Shown here piece after piece: positions 32,521 to 48,582 of a stretch of 64,000 nt of DNA (within the stretch, counting starts at the first letter, position 1; each line of letters begins with the position of its first letter). This DNA is from Ahaetulla prasina (taxonomy: Eukaryota; Chordata; Lepidosauria; Squamata; Colubridae): contig NC_080539.1 in assembly GCF_028640845.1 (NCBI RefSeq), positions 102,078,554 through 102,142,553 of the forward strand. Reading direction: 5' to 3'. The notes beneath the pieces were generated by a model. The model was not told the origin of the DNA, did no database searches, and saw only the letters and a list, made by a program, of their open reading frames with translations. Position numbers and translations under genes: made by a program.

Positions 32521-32730
32521 AGCAATAGCAATAGCACTTACATATACAGCCTTCTTTACAGCCCTCTCTAAGTGGTTTACAGAGTCAGCATATTGCCCCC
32601 AACAATCTGGGTCCTCGTTTGATTGACCTTGGAAGGATGGAAGGCTGAGTCAACCTTGAGCGGATCATGATCAATCTCCTGATAATCTCCGTGAGTAAAT
32701 TTAGCCTATGTTCTAACCACTGTGGCTCTA
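32521..32730 (-). mobile_element. tRNA-derived SINE, related subfamily
   Basis: The left end AGCAATAGCAATAGCACTTA and CTCTCTAAGTGGTTTACAGA differs from the 10139 family. The centre CCCCCAACAATCTGGGTCCT and GGAAGGCTGAGTCAACCTTG is shared. The right end CTAACCACTGTGGCTC is an inverse tRNA head. Confidence 0.8.
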
Positions 32731-33880
32731 GTTTTAATTTGGTCTTCTTAGTAGAATAAAACATTAAAAGTCAAAATGGACTGTGCAAGCAACATATCAA
32801 AAAGGTTCAAGAGGTTGTCATTGAATACAATTTTCAGTTCTAGATATTGCACAGCTGCAGTTGGAAGGAAGTGTGAAAATTAAATTTTACCACAAAGTGC
32901 AGCTGAGTTGTAGCATGAATTGCAGAAACACATTATTTCGGTAGGCCTAAATTATCCCAGCTCTGATAAATTGGGATTTCAAGCAAATTCCCTAAAGCGC
33001 ATTTTCTATGCCAAGTTGTTATTCCCTGGGAAACCAATAGTTAAAATGGGGAAAATTAAAAAGCTGTTGTAATTCATTTATATTTATTGAAACATACTTT
33101 ATTTTTTGGGTGGGTTAACTATGGAGCTGATGGTGAAATGCACTTTTACAATCACCAACTCTTTTGTTGAAATTAGACATTGATTCTAAATGCAGGCAAA
33201 TAAGCAAATAAAATTACCATTCTTTGAAACAAAATGTCATCAAGTGTATGAGATATGGGTAAGTGATTAAATGAACATGTTGAAATATAATTTTTCTTAT
33301 AAGTAGAGAAGGCTACAAAATGTTTTTTTAAATGTAATTTAATTATGTTTAAGTAAACAATAAGCATGATTAAACTCCAGTTTAAATATATACACATACA
33401 ACACACCCATATGGGTGTGTATATATATATACACATGTTTGTGGGTGGTTGGGTCTTTATTTTTAAAGACTAGTTATACACTAATCTTTATTTTTTAGAA
33501 AAAAAATATCAGAATATTCTGCATAGCTAAAATAAATGTAAGCAGCAACAATAACAGCAGCAACAACAATTTTTAATGGCTCAAATCCAGAGATGGCTGT
33601 GCTTAAGATAAGCCCACTCAAAACAGTGGGATGATTAAATAATGATTTCAATGCATCTAAGGACTCTTCCAGTCTGCTGTTTTGTACCACTTTGGGATCG
33701 GTCTAAAACCACATTATTAATTTTATTTCATTTGATTAATGCAATCTCACTTACCTAACTCTGGGAAGCTTACAGTTCAAAACAACAAAGCCAAACTCAT
33801 ATAAATAAATCACAACAATTATCATACTGACTGTACTTGGACACTGAGTTGACTTATTTCTCACCTTGTTCTGCTTTACA
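32731..33880. other. Noncoding, one perfect palindrome
   Basis: No repeat element is recognised. A perfect 20-bp palindrome lies at 33401-33420 inside a TA/CA-rich patch. The 69-codon minus frame at 33481-33690 is hydrophobic but matches nothing I know. Confidence 0.4.
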
Positions 33881-33881
33881 G

Positions 33882-33940
33882 GAAAATGCAGCAAATGATA
33901 CTGATATTGCTAAGGCACAAATTACTGCCCTGGCGCATCT
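33882..33940 (+). other. Candidate isolated 59-nt exon
   Basis: A branch-like TTGAC and a pyrimidine-rich tract TCACCTTGTTCTGCTTTACAG precede position 33882, and GTGAGT follows position 33940. Read in phase 0 the segment has no stop and gives ENAANDTDIAKAQITALAH, a composition unlike the flanking AT-rich DNA. A second frame is also open, and the exon side of the donor (CT) is weak. I do not recognise the peptide and see no partner exon in the window. It may be a small exon of a long-intron gene, or chance. Confidence 0.3.
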
Positions 33941-34142
33941 GTGAGTAGTAATATTATGGAATATGTTGTTCATATATACAAGATATAATTGTATACAAGT
34001 ATCTTGTATATCATGTATACAAGATATAATTGTGTCTTGAAACCAAAAAACACACAATGACATTGTTGAATAAGTCTTGCCTAGACACATTAGACAGGTA
34101 AGATTTCTTTTGACCAATAAAAAAAAAAAAATCTCTCGGGAG

Positions 34143-35085
34143 GAAGCTTTTTTTTTTTTTGTCACAGCAGTATACACAAGCATCAACATAAAACAACAAC
34201 ACATCGTATAAGCATATATATGAGCAAAAGTATGCAATAACTATATTAATTTGATATAATGAAAGGAAACAATAGGACAGGAACGATAGGCATTTTTGTG
34301 CTCTTATGCACGCCTTTTATAGTCCTCTTAGGAATGGGATGAGGTCAATGGTAGATAGTTTTTGGTTAAAGCTTTTGGGATTTTGAGAAAAGACCACAGA
34401 GTCAGGTAGTGTGTTCCAAGCGTTAACAACTCTGTTACAAAAGTCATATTTTCTGCAATCAAGATTGAAGCGGTTAACATTAAGTTTAAATCTATTGTTT
34501 GCTCTTGTATTATTGCGATTGAAGCTGAAGTAGTCTTTAACAGGAAGGATATTGTAATAGATGATTCTATGTGTTAAACACAGGTCTTGTCGGAGTCAGC
34601 GGAATTCTAAATTTTCTAATCCCAGGATTTCAAGTCTGGTGATATAAGGTATTTTTTTGTTTTCAGAGGAGTGGAGAACTCTTCTTGTAAAATATTTCTG
34701 GATGCGTTCAATTGTATTGATGTCAGAGATGTGGTATGGGTTCCAGACAGGTGAGCTGTATTCAAGAATAAGTCTAGCAAATGTTTTGTATGTTCTGGTT
34801 AGTAGTGCAGTGTTTTTGGAAAAGAAGCTACGCAAAATTAAGTTTACAATTCATAGAGCTTTTTTTGCTATGTAGTTGCAGTGGGCTTTGGCACTTAGAT
34901 CATTTGATATGAAAACTCCAAGATCTTTAACAGAGTGGGGGTCATCTGTAAGGTAATGTCCATCAAGCTTGTACTTAGTATTTGGGTTCTTTTTTCCAAT
35001 ATGTAAGACTGAGCATTTGCTGGTTGAGATTTGCTTTCCTAGCTATTTTGCATTGAATGAATGAGAGTTTAAGTGGGTGGACATA
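34143..35085 (-). mobile_element. L3/CR1-type LINE, 5'-truncated
   Basis: The 3' end at the left is a T-run then TTTGTCACAGCAGTATACAC. The next 250 bp are the tail also found at 4070, 5553, 6773 and 57287. The coding region continues to about 35050 with frame breaks. It is the longest copy of this LINE in the window (0.94 kb) and contains no complete RT. Confidence 0.85.
34400..35050 (-). pseudogene. L3/CR1-type LINE ORF2, post-RT region
   Basis: The longest piece, 34596-34835, reads RSFFSKNTALLTRTYKTFAR, LILEYSSPVWNPYH and IERIQKYFTRRVL. This is the conserved C-terminal domain of CR1/L3/L2 LINEs (R..Y..L.RP.LEY....W.P......IE..Q..F.R). Upstream on the minus strand (about 35030-34870) are KCSVLHIGKKNPNTKYKLDG and KDLGVFISNDLSAKAHC blocks, the RT-to-thumb transition. 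Downstream (34590-34400) come RNNTRANNRFKLNVNRFNL and RKYDFCNRVVNAWNTLP-like blocks. Small indels or stops separate them. The FADD core and endonuclease are missing. Confidence 0.8.
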
Positions 35086-38000
35086 ACTTTTTTTTCAGAA
35101 GCTTGGAGTTGCAGTAATAACTGTAAACAGAATTGTTATTTTGGTTTTGGCAGAAGCATAGTGAACCCCTCTTACACAAAGGATGCTAAGGTCAATGACC
35201 CATTGTTTCTTCAAAGAAGCCTAAAGCAGGAGTAAGTGACCTCTCCCAAACTACCAAAGATAAAGAGATGGCTATGTTGGCCACAAGTGAAAATTAAAAC
35301 AAAAGAGCTAAAGCTTCCTTTGGCTCTCTATTCTTGAATGCCCATTAAGATCTTACAATCAACCTAGTCTCCAGTTCCTTTCAGAAGTAATCATTCTGTC
35401 CTTTCCCTGCTGTGTTTATAACACCTCCCTCTAGAGACCCAGCTGCCTGCTAGCAATTAGCAGGGCCTTCATGGCATTTCCTGAGGGGAGAATTGTTGGC
35501 TGGGGCCTCAAGGTATCTTGAGTCAGGCTTTGTGATTTCTAGTGCAGGTCTTTGCATACCATTGATTAGTGTTTGGTTTCTAATGGGAGTGAACAATGTA
35601 GCTGAAGCTGAATCAATGCAGTTGGGAGATATCCTTGCATCTGCATATGACAGAATGCTTCCTTTCTCTTTCATCAAAATAACAATAAATTAAATGTTTC
35701 TCAGAAGAGAAGCTTTCAACCTTTGTTAGCAAGATTGTCAGATCTTGACACCACAAGAGGGAAATGTCAAAGTTTAAAGCTGTTTTACTTTACTAAAGAC
35801 CAAATTGTATGACAAAGGAAGGGTATTCTTTTGTATTTCCCTGATAAAGCTGATTTCCCTATATTTATATGAATCTAGTTCTGTTGAGTGGTCATGTGAA
35901 CAGTGAATTATTATTCTGGATAAAGCTTTTAATGGGATTTGAATTTCATGCTGATAGGTTTAAACAAATATTTCAATCAGCAGTTGATTCTGTGATTATA
36001 TTGTGCCGGTTTTGTTCATCAGACATATCAGATGTGTTTAGCATGAAATTATTAAAGGAATCCCCAGCCCTGCATTCAAAACATGTATTTCAACAATATT
36101 ATTGTCATCTTAATGTGATAATTACGTGTGCATAGGGTCATGGATTTGAAATAGTGCATCAAAGAGTTTAAAAACTAATAACTAGGAGAGGTAATCTGAC
36201 ATTCATATAAAATCTAAGGGTACTTCACACACACACATTGTTCTTAGAAGAACTATACATATAAAAATGATTACTATGGTACAGTAGTTGAAGGCACACG
36301 TTTGCACACATTAGAAATGTACAGCTACTATATCACTAGGAAGCAGATAGTGATGCATGCTGTTACCTGATACATGCAATTATCACCAATAGGTTTCTTG
36401 CGGTTTTAAACATTTTAGTATTATACCATGACATTTACACTTTCAAAGTGAAAACTGCTCATGTTAACAAGATATTAGTCACATGCATGAATTGTTTACA
36501 TACAGTTAGAAACATTTGTTGATGCAAAAGGGGAGATTATAATTCAGACCATGCACATATTGTGCTAAATAGTGCTAAACAGAAAGAGATACTACAAAGC
36601 AAATATAGTGAATGCTAATTCTGTATCCTTAAGTAACTCTTGTGACCCTGAGTGGCATTTTTCAGCCCAAAGATTCAGATATAAACAGAAAATGATAGTT
36701 GTGTTCAATTGTTCATCTGATGTAGCTCCACATGAGCTGGACATCTAAGACCATAGAAATCTAGGTTGCAAAAAGTTATCTTACTCTGACTTTCATACCT
36801 GTGCACTGAACCAGATCTAAATTGGATTGAAACTTTAGCAAAACCAGTTTGTCCATTTACACAATAACTCAATTTACAGGTTGTAGCTACTTTATGTTTC
36901 AGTGTGCTTTGGACACCTAAAAATTTAGATAAATCAAGTATAAAATCATGATGAAATTGCTCTTGGGCTATCATTAAACAAAAAGGGTTTGTTTATCAAA
37001 GGGAAAAGGTACAGTGAATTTTATCTGTCCAATATATTATATTAATAATTTTGCATTTGAAAGTGAGTGAGTGGGGCAGGGCCCAGAAACAAAGGGGATT
37101 GGGGAAGAAAAGGGACCCTATTTTATGAAATAGTCTTCCCCATTCTCCAAAAGTGGATTAAAATTGAACTTTTCTTACAAAACAACAACAATTTATAGAT
37201 AATAATGGGGTGGCCCTTTCTGTTGTTATAATAAATTGACTTATTGCTTTATTGTTATGTTTTAATGATTATTGATTACTTAGATATTTGTATCCTTTTA
37301 TTATATTTACCTATTGGGAACTTCGTTGATTATGGCAGAATACAAAATAGGTACATGCATGAAAGCATGCATACATTCAAAGAAAGAAAAAAAATGATTC
37401 CCACTTTTTCCCAATTAACACCAATTTGCAAATGTATTTACATTTTTAATCAATGTAGTTACTCCCATATGATGAAATATGAGAGCATGCTAAATTAGAT
37501 TGACATTTGGGGAAAAGAAAAAATATATAACCTTGATACAAGTTTAATGCTCTGGATTTAGGATAGAGATATATTTGATATATTGGTGAATCAAAGATAT
37601 CATCAATTACATAAATTATAATGATTTTCATGAAAAATAGAATTTTCTTGGAGATTTCTTTGTGTATAAGATTTACCAACCTTAAGTGATTCATTTTATA
37701 CATAAGAATATGAGATATTTAGCTCACTCCAAGCTTTTGTTACAAAATTGGAGCCTATCTACTTGTTCCATATCAACCTAGCAATTAGTCTGAATTAGAG
37801 TTGAAAGCTGCCTCTGCATGGAAAGGCTACAGACACTTTTTCAAACAGAAAAACTGGGATCCGTGTGTATTTTCATTCATTTCCACTCCTAATGAAAGAC
37901 CCATATTAGGAGGGCTTGATTGACCATTGTCACTCTATTTTAGGTTGGGAATGGCTCCAAAAAAAAAAGAAAGAAAGAAAACACAGTTTAAATATTCAAA

Positions 38001-39908
38001 ATTATGGAAGATAACTGTTATTGTTATTTGCCCTGCAAGTTGAGAACCAGGAGCAATTTCTCCATGGCAATTGGCATGCACACTCAAAGTTGGAGTCACA
38101 GCTCAAAAGAAAGGCAGCCCATGGCTGCAGTCCAGGCAGCTGCATGAGTAGCCTGAAAAACACTGCAGTTTGGCCTGTGTTGTTCTTGCAAGTCACCATG
38201 CATGACCTATTGCTTTTGGAATTGAAGAGTTTCCAAAGCATTTCACGATAGAGCATGGTGGAGCTTCCCCATGCTCAGTTTGCATTGGCTCAAACTTAGG
38301 CTAGCCCATCTTCGTTCCCAAGCTAATTCTAACAAAATTGGATCCCTGTTTCTTTCCAACCCACTAAACCATGGCTGAATAACCCCCTTTCTCTCTCCTC
38401 TTTTCTTCTGCCAAGAAGAGAAAGGAATTTGGAGAGTTGAATGTAGAAGAGAGAGTTGTTTGTGTAATGGCTGAATGGGAGTCAGATTTTTGAATACCTT
38501 TTTTTTCAGCTTAGCTTAAAATCCAAGTTGGATGAGAAATAGAGGTTCTAGGTCCTAGCTTGTAATTGGGTAGAATAAAAATCCTGAGTCAGCCTTAGTA
38601 ATTCAGCAAATGTCTATTCCAATGAAACCTTAGGTTTTGTATGAAGATCAGATCTGTTGTCAAATCTGTAAGTAGTAATATTAAAAATCTCCTAGCTGTC
38701 ATATATGTTCTGAGGACATCCAGAGAAACTTCCTGTGTTGTTACAATCTAAATCCAAATACAGCCCTGTTATGTGCAGTGAAAACAGAGGTGTCTTCTTT
38801 CTGAAACTGCTGCCCCTTCCATAACACTAAAGCAGTCCGCCTCCAGACCTTCATATAGACATTGCATTTGAGTCAAAGTATAAATTTAGTAGCCTCACAC
38901 ACAGGTTCTATTGTTGGACTGTATCATTTTAAATTTCAAGCATGTGGAAAATTTTGCGCAGTAAAAATTAGCTGTCAGGTAGAAAGCTGGATTTCTGCAG
39001 TACTCCTAACTCCTCAGATGTATCTAGTCTTCATTCCTGAAATGGTCACAGAATGTGCCCTCTGATTTTCTTGATAAACTGAGAGTTCAGGACCATGTCC
39101 TAACTGGGGCATAAAGATGTCGTGCTAACTAGAGAAGGAGCACCAGATGAACAAGAGTGGGCTCTTCCAATGCATGGGACAACTCCCTTCAATTTCTCCT
39201 ACTATCCTTTCTTTGCCCTGTAAACCTGCCAGCTGGGACAGTTTTTGGACACAGGCATAGAACAACACTAGACATGTGTTCAAACATGGTCCAAGTGGTA
39301 GATCACTGACCAATAGCAGCCCCACACCAGCAATTGGATTTGGAAACTTGAAAGCTACCAAAATCCTCCATCTCAGACACCTGTGCACATTTGCCCAACT
39401 CTTACCTACAATACACTAAGAAGATCAGTGAATGGTGGTTTTTTTCCTCACTGGCTGGTGATGCTATAGGATGGAGAGTAATGGACTCAGAGGAATCTCC
39501 CAATTGCTGTCCTTCATTTGTCCCACATTAAGGCTATAAGGACCAGACCACTCATATGCCTTGTTACTGAGGGTTCAACCTTCAGGACAAGCCAAATTAT
39601 GCCAATATATTTGTCTGCCAGCTCCAGGGCACATATTAAGGCAACTATAAAAAAAAGGAGCACTTGCAAGATGGTAGGCACAGCATTGTGGACAGCAATA
39701 TCAGATTCAAATTTTTTAAATTTATTATCCCCTGTGGATTTCATTGGTTTCCACAGAAAGGTATAAGTGGTAACTAGTTGACAACTGGACTGCTACTATT
39801 ATATTTATATAAGAGTATGTGGATAATAAATGTCATAGGCCCAAAAGCTATAGGAGCAGTAGGATTTATCTAACAAAGTTTTGCTCCTTCAGACTGCAAC
39901 AGATTTTT
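35086..39908. other. Long stretch with no recognised gene or element
   Basis: AT-rich, apparently unique DNA of almost 5 kb, unusual here for its lack of recognisable repeats. Reading frames are short and domain-free. It could be intronic or intergenic; an enhancer function cannot be judged from sequence alone. Confidence 0.4.
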
Positions 39909-43700
<3,792 letters not shown>

Positions 43701-43707
43701 TTAAATA

Positions 43708-44098
43708 CAGGTAGTTTTGAACTTATGACCACAATAGAGCCCAGAAATGTGTTGCTAAGTGAAAAACTTGTTCAGTTTTGCCCCATTTTACGACTTTTCC
43801 TGCCAGGTTTGTTAAAAGAATCACTGCAGCTGTTAAATTAGTAACACAGTTGTTAAGTGAATCTGGTTTCCACATTGATTTGGCTTGTCAGAAGGTTGCA
43901 AAAGGTGCTCACATGACCCCGGGACACTGCAACCGTTGTAAATGTGAGTCAGTTGCCAAGCATCCGAATGTAAATCACATGAACATGGGGATGCTGCAAT
44001 GGTCATAAGTGTGAAAAATGGTCATAAGTCACTTTTTTCAGTGCTGTTTTAACTCCAAGCGGTCACTAAGTGAACGGTTGTAAGTTGAGGACTACCTG
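43708..44098. mobile_element. MITE family 2, complete copy
   Basis: Starts CAGGTAGTTTTGAACTTATG after TA and ends GTTGAGGACTACCTG before CA. It is 391 bp and has the same interior order as 891-1278 (GTTGCTAAGTGAAAAA, GTTAAGTGAATCTGG, CTTGTCAGAAGGTTGC, CACATGACCCCGGGACACTG). Confidence 0.85.
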
Positions 44099-45026
44099 CA
44101 TACTCTGGCTATCATTATTATGTAGTTTAACGAAAGGTATGAATAGAATGCAGTCATCTGATTGCATAATCCACTTGATTATTATTTAAAATCTTCTTTG
44201 ATTCCGAAGTGACTTTTCAAAGCTATGTTCCCACAAAGCAACTTATGCAAAGACTATTAGTTACCAAATCATACAGGGAAAAATCTGCAGCTATATTTCT
44301 AATTTCGAGGAATCTTGGTAAGAAAGTAAAAGAGGATGAGTAATGCCTTCTTCAACATGAGCAGCATAGACCATAGGGAATACCACCGTTTTCAGCTCCA
44401 GAGAGTCTGAACTACAAGTTTTCTACAATTCTGAAGGACCTTGCAGGAGAGAAAGGGGGAAAAAAGGAATTTCCATAACAGGGAAGAAAAAAGGATGAAA
44501 AAAATATTGAGGAAAGAAATTCTGCCTCCCCCTCCATCCCCATCATTTTCAGTTCTGACTTAAGAATTTCATTGGGGTTCTTTTTTTGTGGACGGAGGGA
44601 GGGGAGATACTGGAGAATGGGAAAAAAACTATTAAATTATTATTTCAGTCATTTTGAAGAGACATTTTGGACACACTGACCTCACCACCTGGTTTGAGGA
44701 GGAAATCTTTTTTTCATAAGAAAAATGTATATGTTAAAGAACAAAGAACTCTTTTTAAATCTAACAGAAATTATCCCCCTCTAAGGGCAATCAAGCCCTC
44801 TGTTTTATTTTTTACCCACTCCTTCCTTGATATCTTCACGTTTTATGATGCCCTTATGTGAAGCACTATGCCCCACCATCTGATGCTAAGCAGATCTATC
44901 AGCGTATCACTAAAAAGAAAGAAGATTGTCCCTTTTGTATATATATAAAAAAACCACCTATGGAAAATCTTTTTGTGTCTCGGCATTTACAAATGTATCT
45001 CTAGAATATGGGATGTTTTATATATG
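44099..45026. other. No gene or clear repeat seen
   Basis: AT-rich noncoding DNA without recognised elements. Confidence 0.4.
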
Positions 45027-45034
45027 TTTCCATC

Positions 45035-45171
45035 CAGTGATGGGATTCAAGTAATTTAACAACCAGTTTTCTGCCTTAATGATTTCTTCCAACAACCAGT
45101 TTGCCAAACTGCTCAGAAAGTTAACAACCGGTTCTCCCGATGTGGTGCGAACTGGCTGAATCCCACCACTG
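45035..45171. mobile_element. hAT-like MITE family 1, short copy with perfect TSD
   Basis: Starts CAGTGATGGGATTCAAG and ends GAATCCCACCACTG. The 8-bp duplication TTTCCATC is perfect on both sides (45027-45034 and 45172-45179). At 137 bp it is the shortest complete member, retaining little beyond the inverted ends and two AACAACC(A/G)GTT blocks. Confidence 0.95.
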
Positions 45172-45179
45172 TTTCCATC

Positions 45180-46787
45180 TCTGTGCACATATTTGGAGCT
45201 GTACATGTGCTTATTTGCACAGATAGACTAGGAGGTATGATGCTAAAGATTTAACCCAGAATTTAACCCAGAGGTTTGAACAGTATATCTCAGACGTTTA
45301 GTGATGTATTTAGTAATACATCACTAAACTTCTTTGTAGCTTTTACGGTGAAGTAAGCTGTACACAGGCTTAATATAGATCAGGAAAGAGGGCCATTTCA
45401 CTCCTGCATTTCACTGTGTATTGATTCAGTAGGGTAAATTTGAGGAACAAAATAGCTAGTTCAACAAAATAGCTATATTAAACCTTTGCTCTGAACAATA
45501 ATGGCAGTTTATCCAGTTTGGGATTATGCATGCTTACTTTTAAGTAAAAAAGGGGGAAATGTAACTAATGTCTAGGCTAGTTGACCCTAAACAGATACTC
45601 ACACCAGCTTTGCCAAAAGCTAAACAACACTGGGCTAACAAGGAATTACATGCTGGGATTTCACTATGGAATTTGGCTTTCTAACATTAAGTGACACAGA
45701 AGGACATAAATATGGAGGGTTCTCATTCAAACTATATTAGCATTCCCAGTGGGATCATGGGTACTCAGGCACATTTTCTTTCCTTCAACATTTCTTTCCA
45801 AATGACACAGCAGATGTATATTTCAGTCAGGATTATCTCTGGCCTCCTCCATCACCATCACAGTTAATATAAGAGGACAATAGTTATTTTTCAGTGTACA
45901 AAGAAAGCTTCCATAGCTTTAATGGAATTTCTCTTTCCCTAGGATGCATTTTTTGAGGAACGGATTTCACTTTAGCCACCACAGGGTCAGTAGATGGTTT
46001 CTTCTCCTTCCAATTCACCATCATCTATGGTAGATGAAAAAAAATATTACTGGAGCTACGGTGGTTGATGATAGAGAAAGAGACACGGTTTATAAATCAG
46101 CACATTTACCAAAATGCTTATTTGGCTCCCCTCCTTCTGCTCTCTCTCTCTCTTTTTTTAATTGTGGCGAGAGTTAGTTGGGTATTCAAAGTAGAACTGG
46201 AAACAACACCTTAAAAATAGAGAGGAAAAGTGACAAACATTTCAACAGAACTGCAACCTGAAAAGGCTGTAGAAACCTTTGCATAATTTAGAATGGTATA
46301 CACACACACATACACATACATTTATTTTCCTTCAATAAATAACCAGACCCACTCAGCTATGCTATGTGCTTTGAGATATTTAGGTACATGTTAGAGAAGC
46401 ATTAGAGTAAGGCACTAAGTAGCAATAAACAGCACTGCACACCAAATTGTTTATTATAGCAGGAAGAATATGATTGCTAAAAAAGCATAGCCTTTAAATG
46501 TTGCACTGACCTGTGTCATTCTAATTAACATGCCTCCCATAAGAGCACAGTTATCAGAGTTTGTCAACACTAAACTGGATTATTAAATTATAGGCACTTT
46601 ATTATTTGAAAATGCTAATTTGTTCCTCACTAAGACTTCCCTATCATTAATTTGATCACAAAAATCTTATCTAGGGAAAGAAAACAATGATTATGAATTG
46701 CTTGTCATTTTGCCTATTGCATGAATATTCTGGATTGAAAAGACTGATCCAGTGGACTGGTCCGTTGCAAACATCTGAAAAGTTAAG
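45180..46787. other. Unique noncoding DNA, target site of the gypsy array
   Basis: No repeat is recognised. The stretch 46490-46700, like 56150-56340 on the other side of the gypsy array, has a mixed A/T-rich texture often seen in conserved noncoding DNA, but that is a weak impression only. Confidence 0.35.
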
Positions 46788-46792
46788 CAAGA

Positions 46793-47076
46793 TATTAAAT
46801 ATTAAGAGGACTTACAGACCGCCAGTTCAAACAGACCTCTCCTTTATTCACGAACAACAGGAAGGGAAAAATACACGGCTCTAACGGAGCTATAATACAC
46901 AGAACTGAACTGAATAACCACTGACAGACTTCAGCACCCTGGCTAGCTAGCTGTCAAAACGCCAGCCAATAGGAACTCCCTCGGTTTCCCGCTCTTTCGG
47001 TTGCCGGCGCTTCAAACACTCTGATTGGTCGTGAGTCATCCTGGCTGCAACCGGTCGTAGGTGCGAGGACACAACA
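46793..47076 (-). repeat. Gypsy LTR 1 (3' LTR of copy 1)
   Basis: On the minus strand it begins TGTTGTGTCCTCGCACC and ends AATATTTAATA, so the terminus is TA rather than the usual CA. AATAAA (inverse of TTTATT at 46843-46848) could be the polyadenylation signal. CCAAT-type boxes lie in U3. It reads identical to the other two LTRs. Confidence 0.95.
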
Positions 47077-47831
47077 CCCCTCACCCCTCGGATCGCGCAG
47101 TCATAGTCAGCCAAGTAAGCTGGCTGACGACGGCTACGATTGGAACGTCTGAGTACAACCTGCGGCGGAGGAGAGGAAGGCACTTGACTGTCCTTGTCTT
47201 GAACAGATGTCTCCGCCAATGGACAGCGCCCATTTGCAGCCGGCCCGGAAGTATCGTCAGGTAGGACTTCCGATATTGTGTCTTTCTGGATTGCTGGGAG
47301 CTCCGGTGAAGTGCTTTGAGATGCATATTCTGCTTGTGGTGCCAAATTGGGCGTCGGGTCATCACTATTGGCTGGGATACCCCTGGGAACAAAAGGGTCA
47401 GTTGCGAGGTCTGCAGGTGTCTGTCTCAAAAACTCTGTCGGCCGGGGAAAAACGTCTTGTTGAGGCCTCACTGTTGATTGGTTTTCCCCATCGGTGGCCA
47501 GGCGACGCCTTAGTTGATTAATGTGGCGTCTCCAGATGCGGCCGTCTGCCAGTTGGACCCTATAAGAATACGGCCCAGATAAGTGAACCACGTTCCCAGG
47601 TAGCCACTTCTCCGTTCCCCCAAAACACTGTGCATATACTGGATCCCCCAGGGTAAACTGCCTAGTCTGGCCCCCCAGTCCTGGAACCCGTTCAGGCGTA
47701 TAAGAGGGGTGTAGCCTATCCAGTATGGTTCTAAGACGGCGGCCCATCAGCAATTCTGCGGAGTCTGGTTTGTCAGTTGGCATGGGGTAGTGTGTTGGGC
47801 CAGCAAATACTGATTGACTTTCTGCTGCCAA
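46947..47831 (-). pseudogene. Gypsy integrase C-terminus and pol tail, copy 1
   Basis: The 294-codon frame contains LLMGRRLRTILDRLHP, the end of the integrase core region. A beta-rich segment follows, with FTLGDPVYAQCFGGTEKWLP and then LSGPYSYRVQLADGRIWRRH, the GPY/F module of Ty3/gypsy integrases. A proline-rich tail of about 160 residues ends inside the LTR at 46947, so the natural pol stop is LTR-encoded. The frame overlaps the preceding integrase piece in another phase, showing a break near 47750-47830. It acts in proviral insertion (known). Confidence 0.85.
47077..47089 (-). promoter_or_regulatory. Polypurine tract, copy 1
   Basis: On the minus strand GAGGGGTGAGGGG sits directly against the LTR start TGTTGTG. 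It is the normal position for priming plus-strand DNA in LTR retroelements; one T interrupts it. Confidence 0.85.
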
Positions 47832-48343
47832 TCAGAAGTGCCCAATCGTCCCAACGCTTCCTTTGCTGACCGTGACGGCTCGTTCTGCAAGGCCGTTTCC
47901 GGCCGGGTGGAACGGCGCCACGGAGCATGTCTGATGCCCAAACTCGCTAAATACACTTGAAATGCTGCCGCAGAAAATTGGGGCCCATTATCCGTTACCA
48001 TAACATCTGGCAGCCCATGGGTAGTGAACAGTTTGTCTAATATTCTAATAACGGACTCAGCCGTGGTGGAGGTCATTAGGAACAACTCCACCCACTTAGA
48101 GTAAGCATCCACTATAATGATAAACGTCCGTCCTTGGAAGGGGCCAGCGAGATCTACGTGGATCCTTGCCCATGGCCCTCTGGGTGTCTCCCAGTCTTGG
48201 ACCGGAGCCCCAGGGGGCGCCGCCCGGGACAACTGACAAGTGTGACATCGACCTACCCATGTCTCTATTTCCTGGTCTAATTTTGGCCACCACACGTAGC
48301 TTCGTCCCAGGGCCTTCATCGTCCTATCCCGGGTGAGCTGCAT
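47747..48343 (-). pseudogene. Gypsy integrase core, copy 1
   Basis: From its start the frame has KALGRSYVWWPKLDQEIETW and then CHTC, the second half of the H2C2 zinc finger. The DDE core follows with HVDLAGPFQGRTF (first Asp) and VMVTDNGPQFSAAAF (second Asp). The region that should hold the catalytic Glu is out of frame here (RPETALQNEPSR), whereas copy 2 shows GLAERA at that place. The histidine half of the zinc finger is also out of frame. The copy is inactive as written, by at least two small indels. Confidence 0.85.
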
Positions 48344-48582
48344 GTAGGCACGTTAGTATTTGTGGCCTTAGGGACACTGGAACTACGACCGGCTACCCCA
48401 TAATAAACAACCGGCTTGGGTAGACAGCTCGTTCCGCCTGCGACTGTAGGGTAGGTATTCTGGTTGCACCTCTCGATCCGGCCAACCCCTGCGAACCCAA
48501 TCCAAGACTTGCGCCACCACGGAGTCCTTCCTCGACTCCCTGCAGATATCTCGTGCAGAGAGCGGGCAGCCGGACTCTTCTA

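Noticed and set aside
33481..33690. 69-codon minus-strand frame resembling a small membrane protein
   Set aside because: Hydrophobic by composition only; no homolog recognised, no context.
47061..47521. Plus-strand frames across the gypsy region (also 51626-52078, 54895-55347)
   Set aside because: Antisense shadows of the minus-strand pol and gag; no motifs on this strand.
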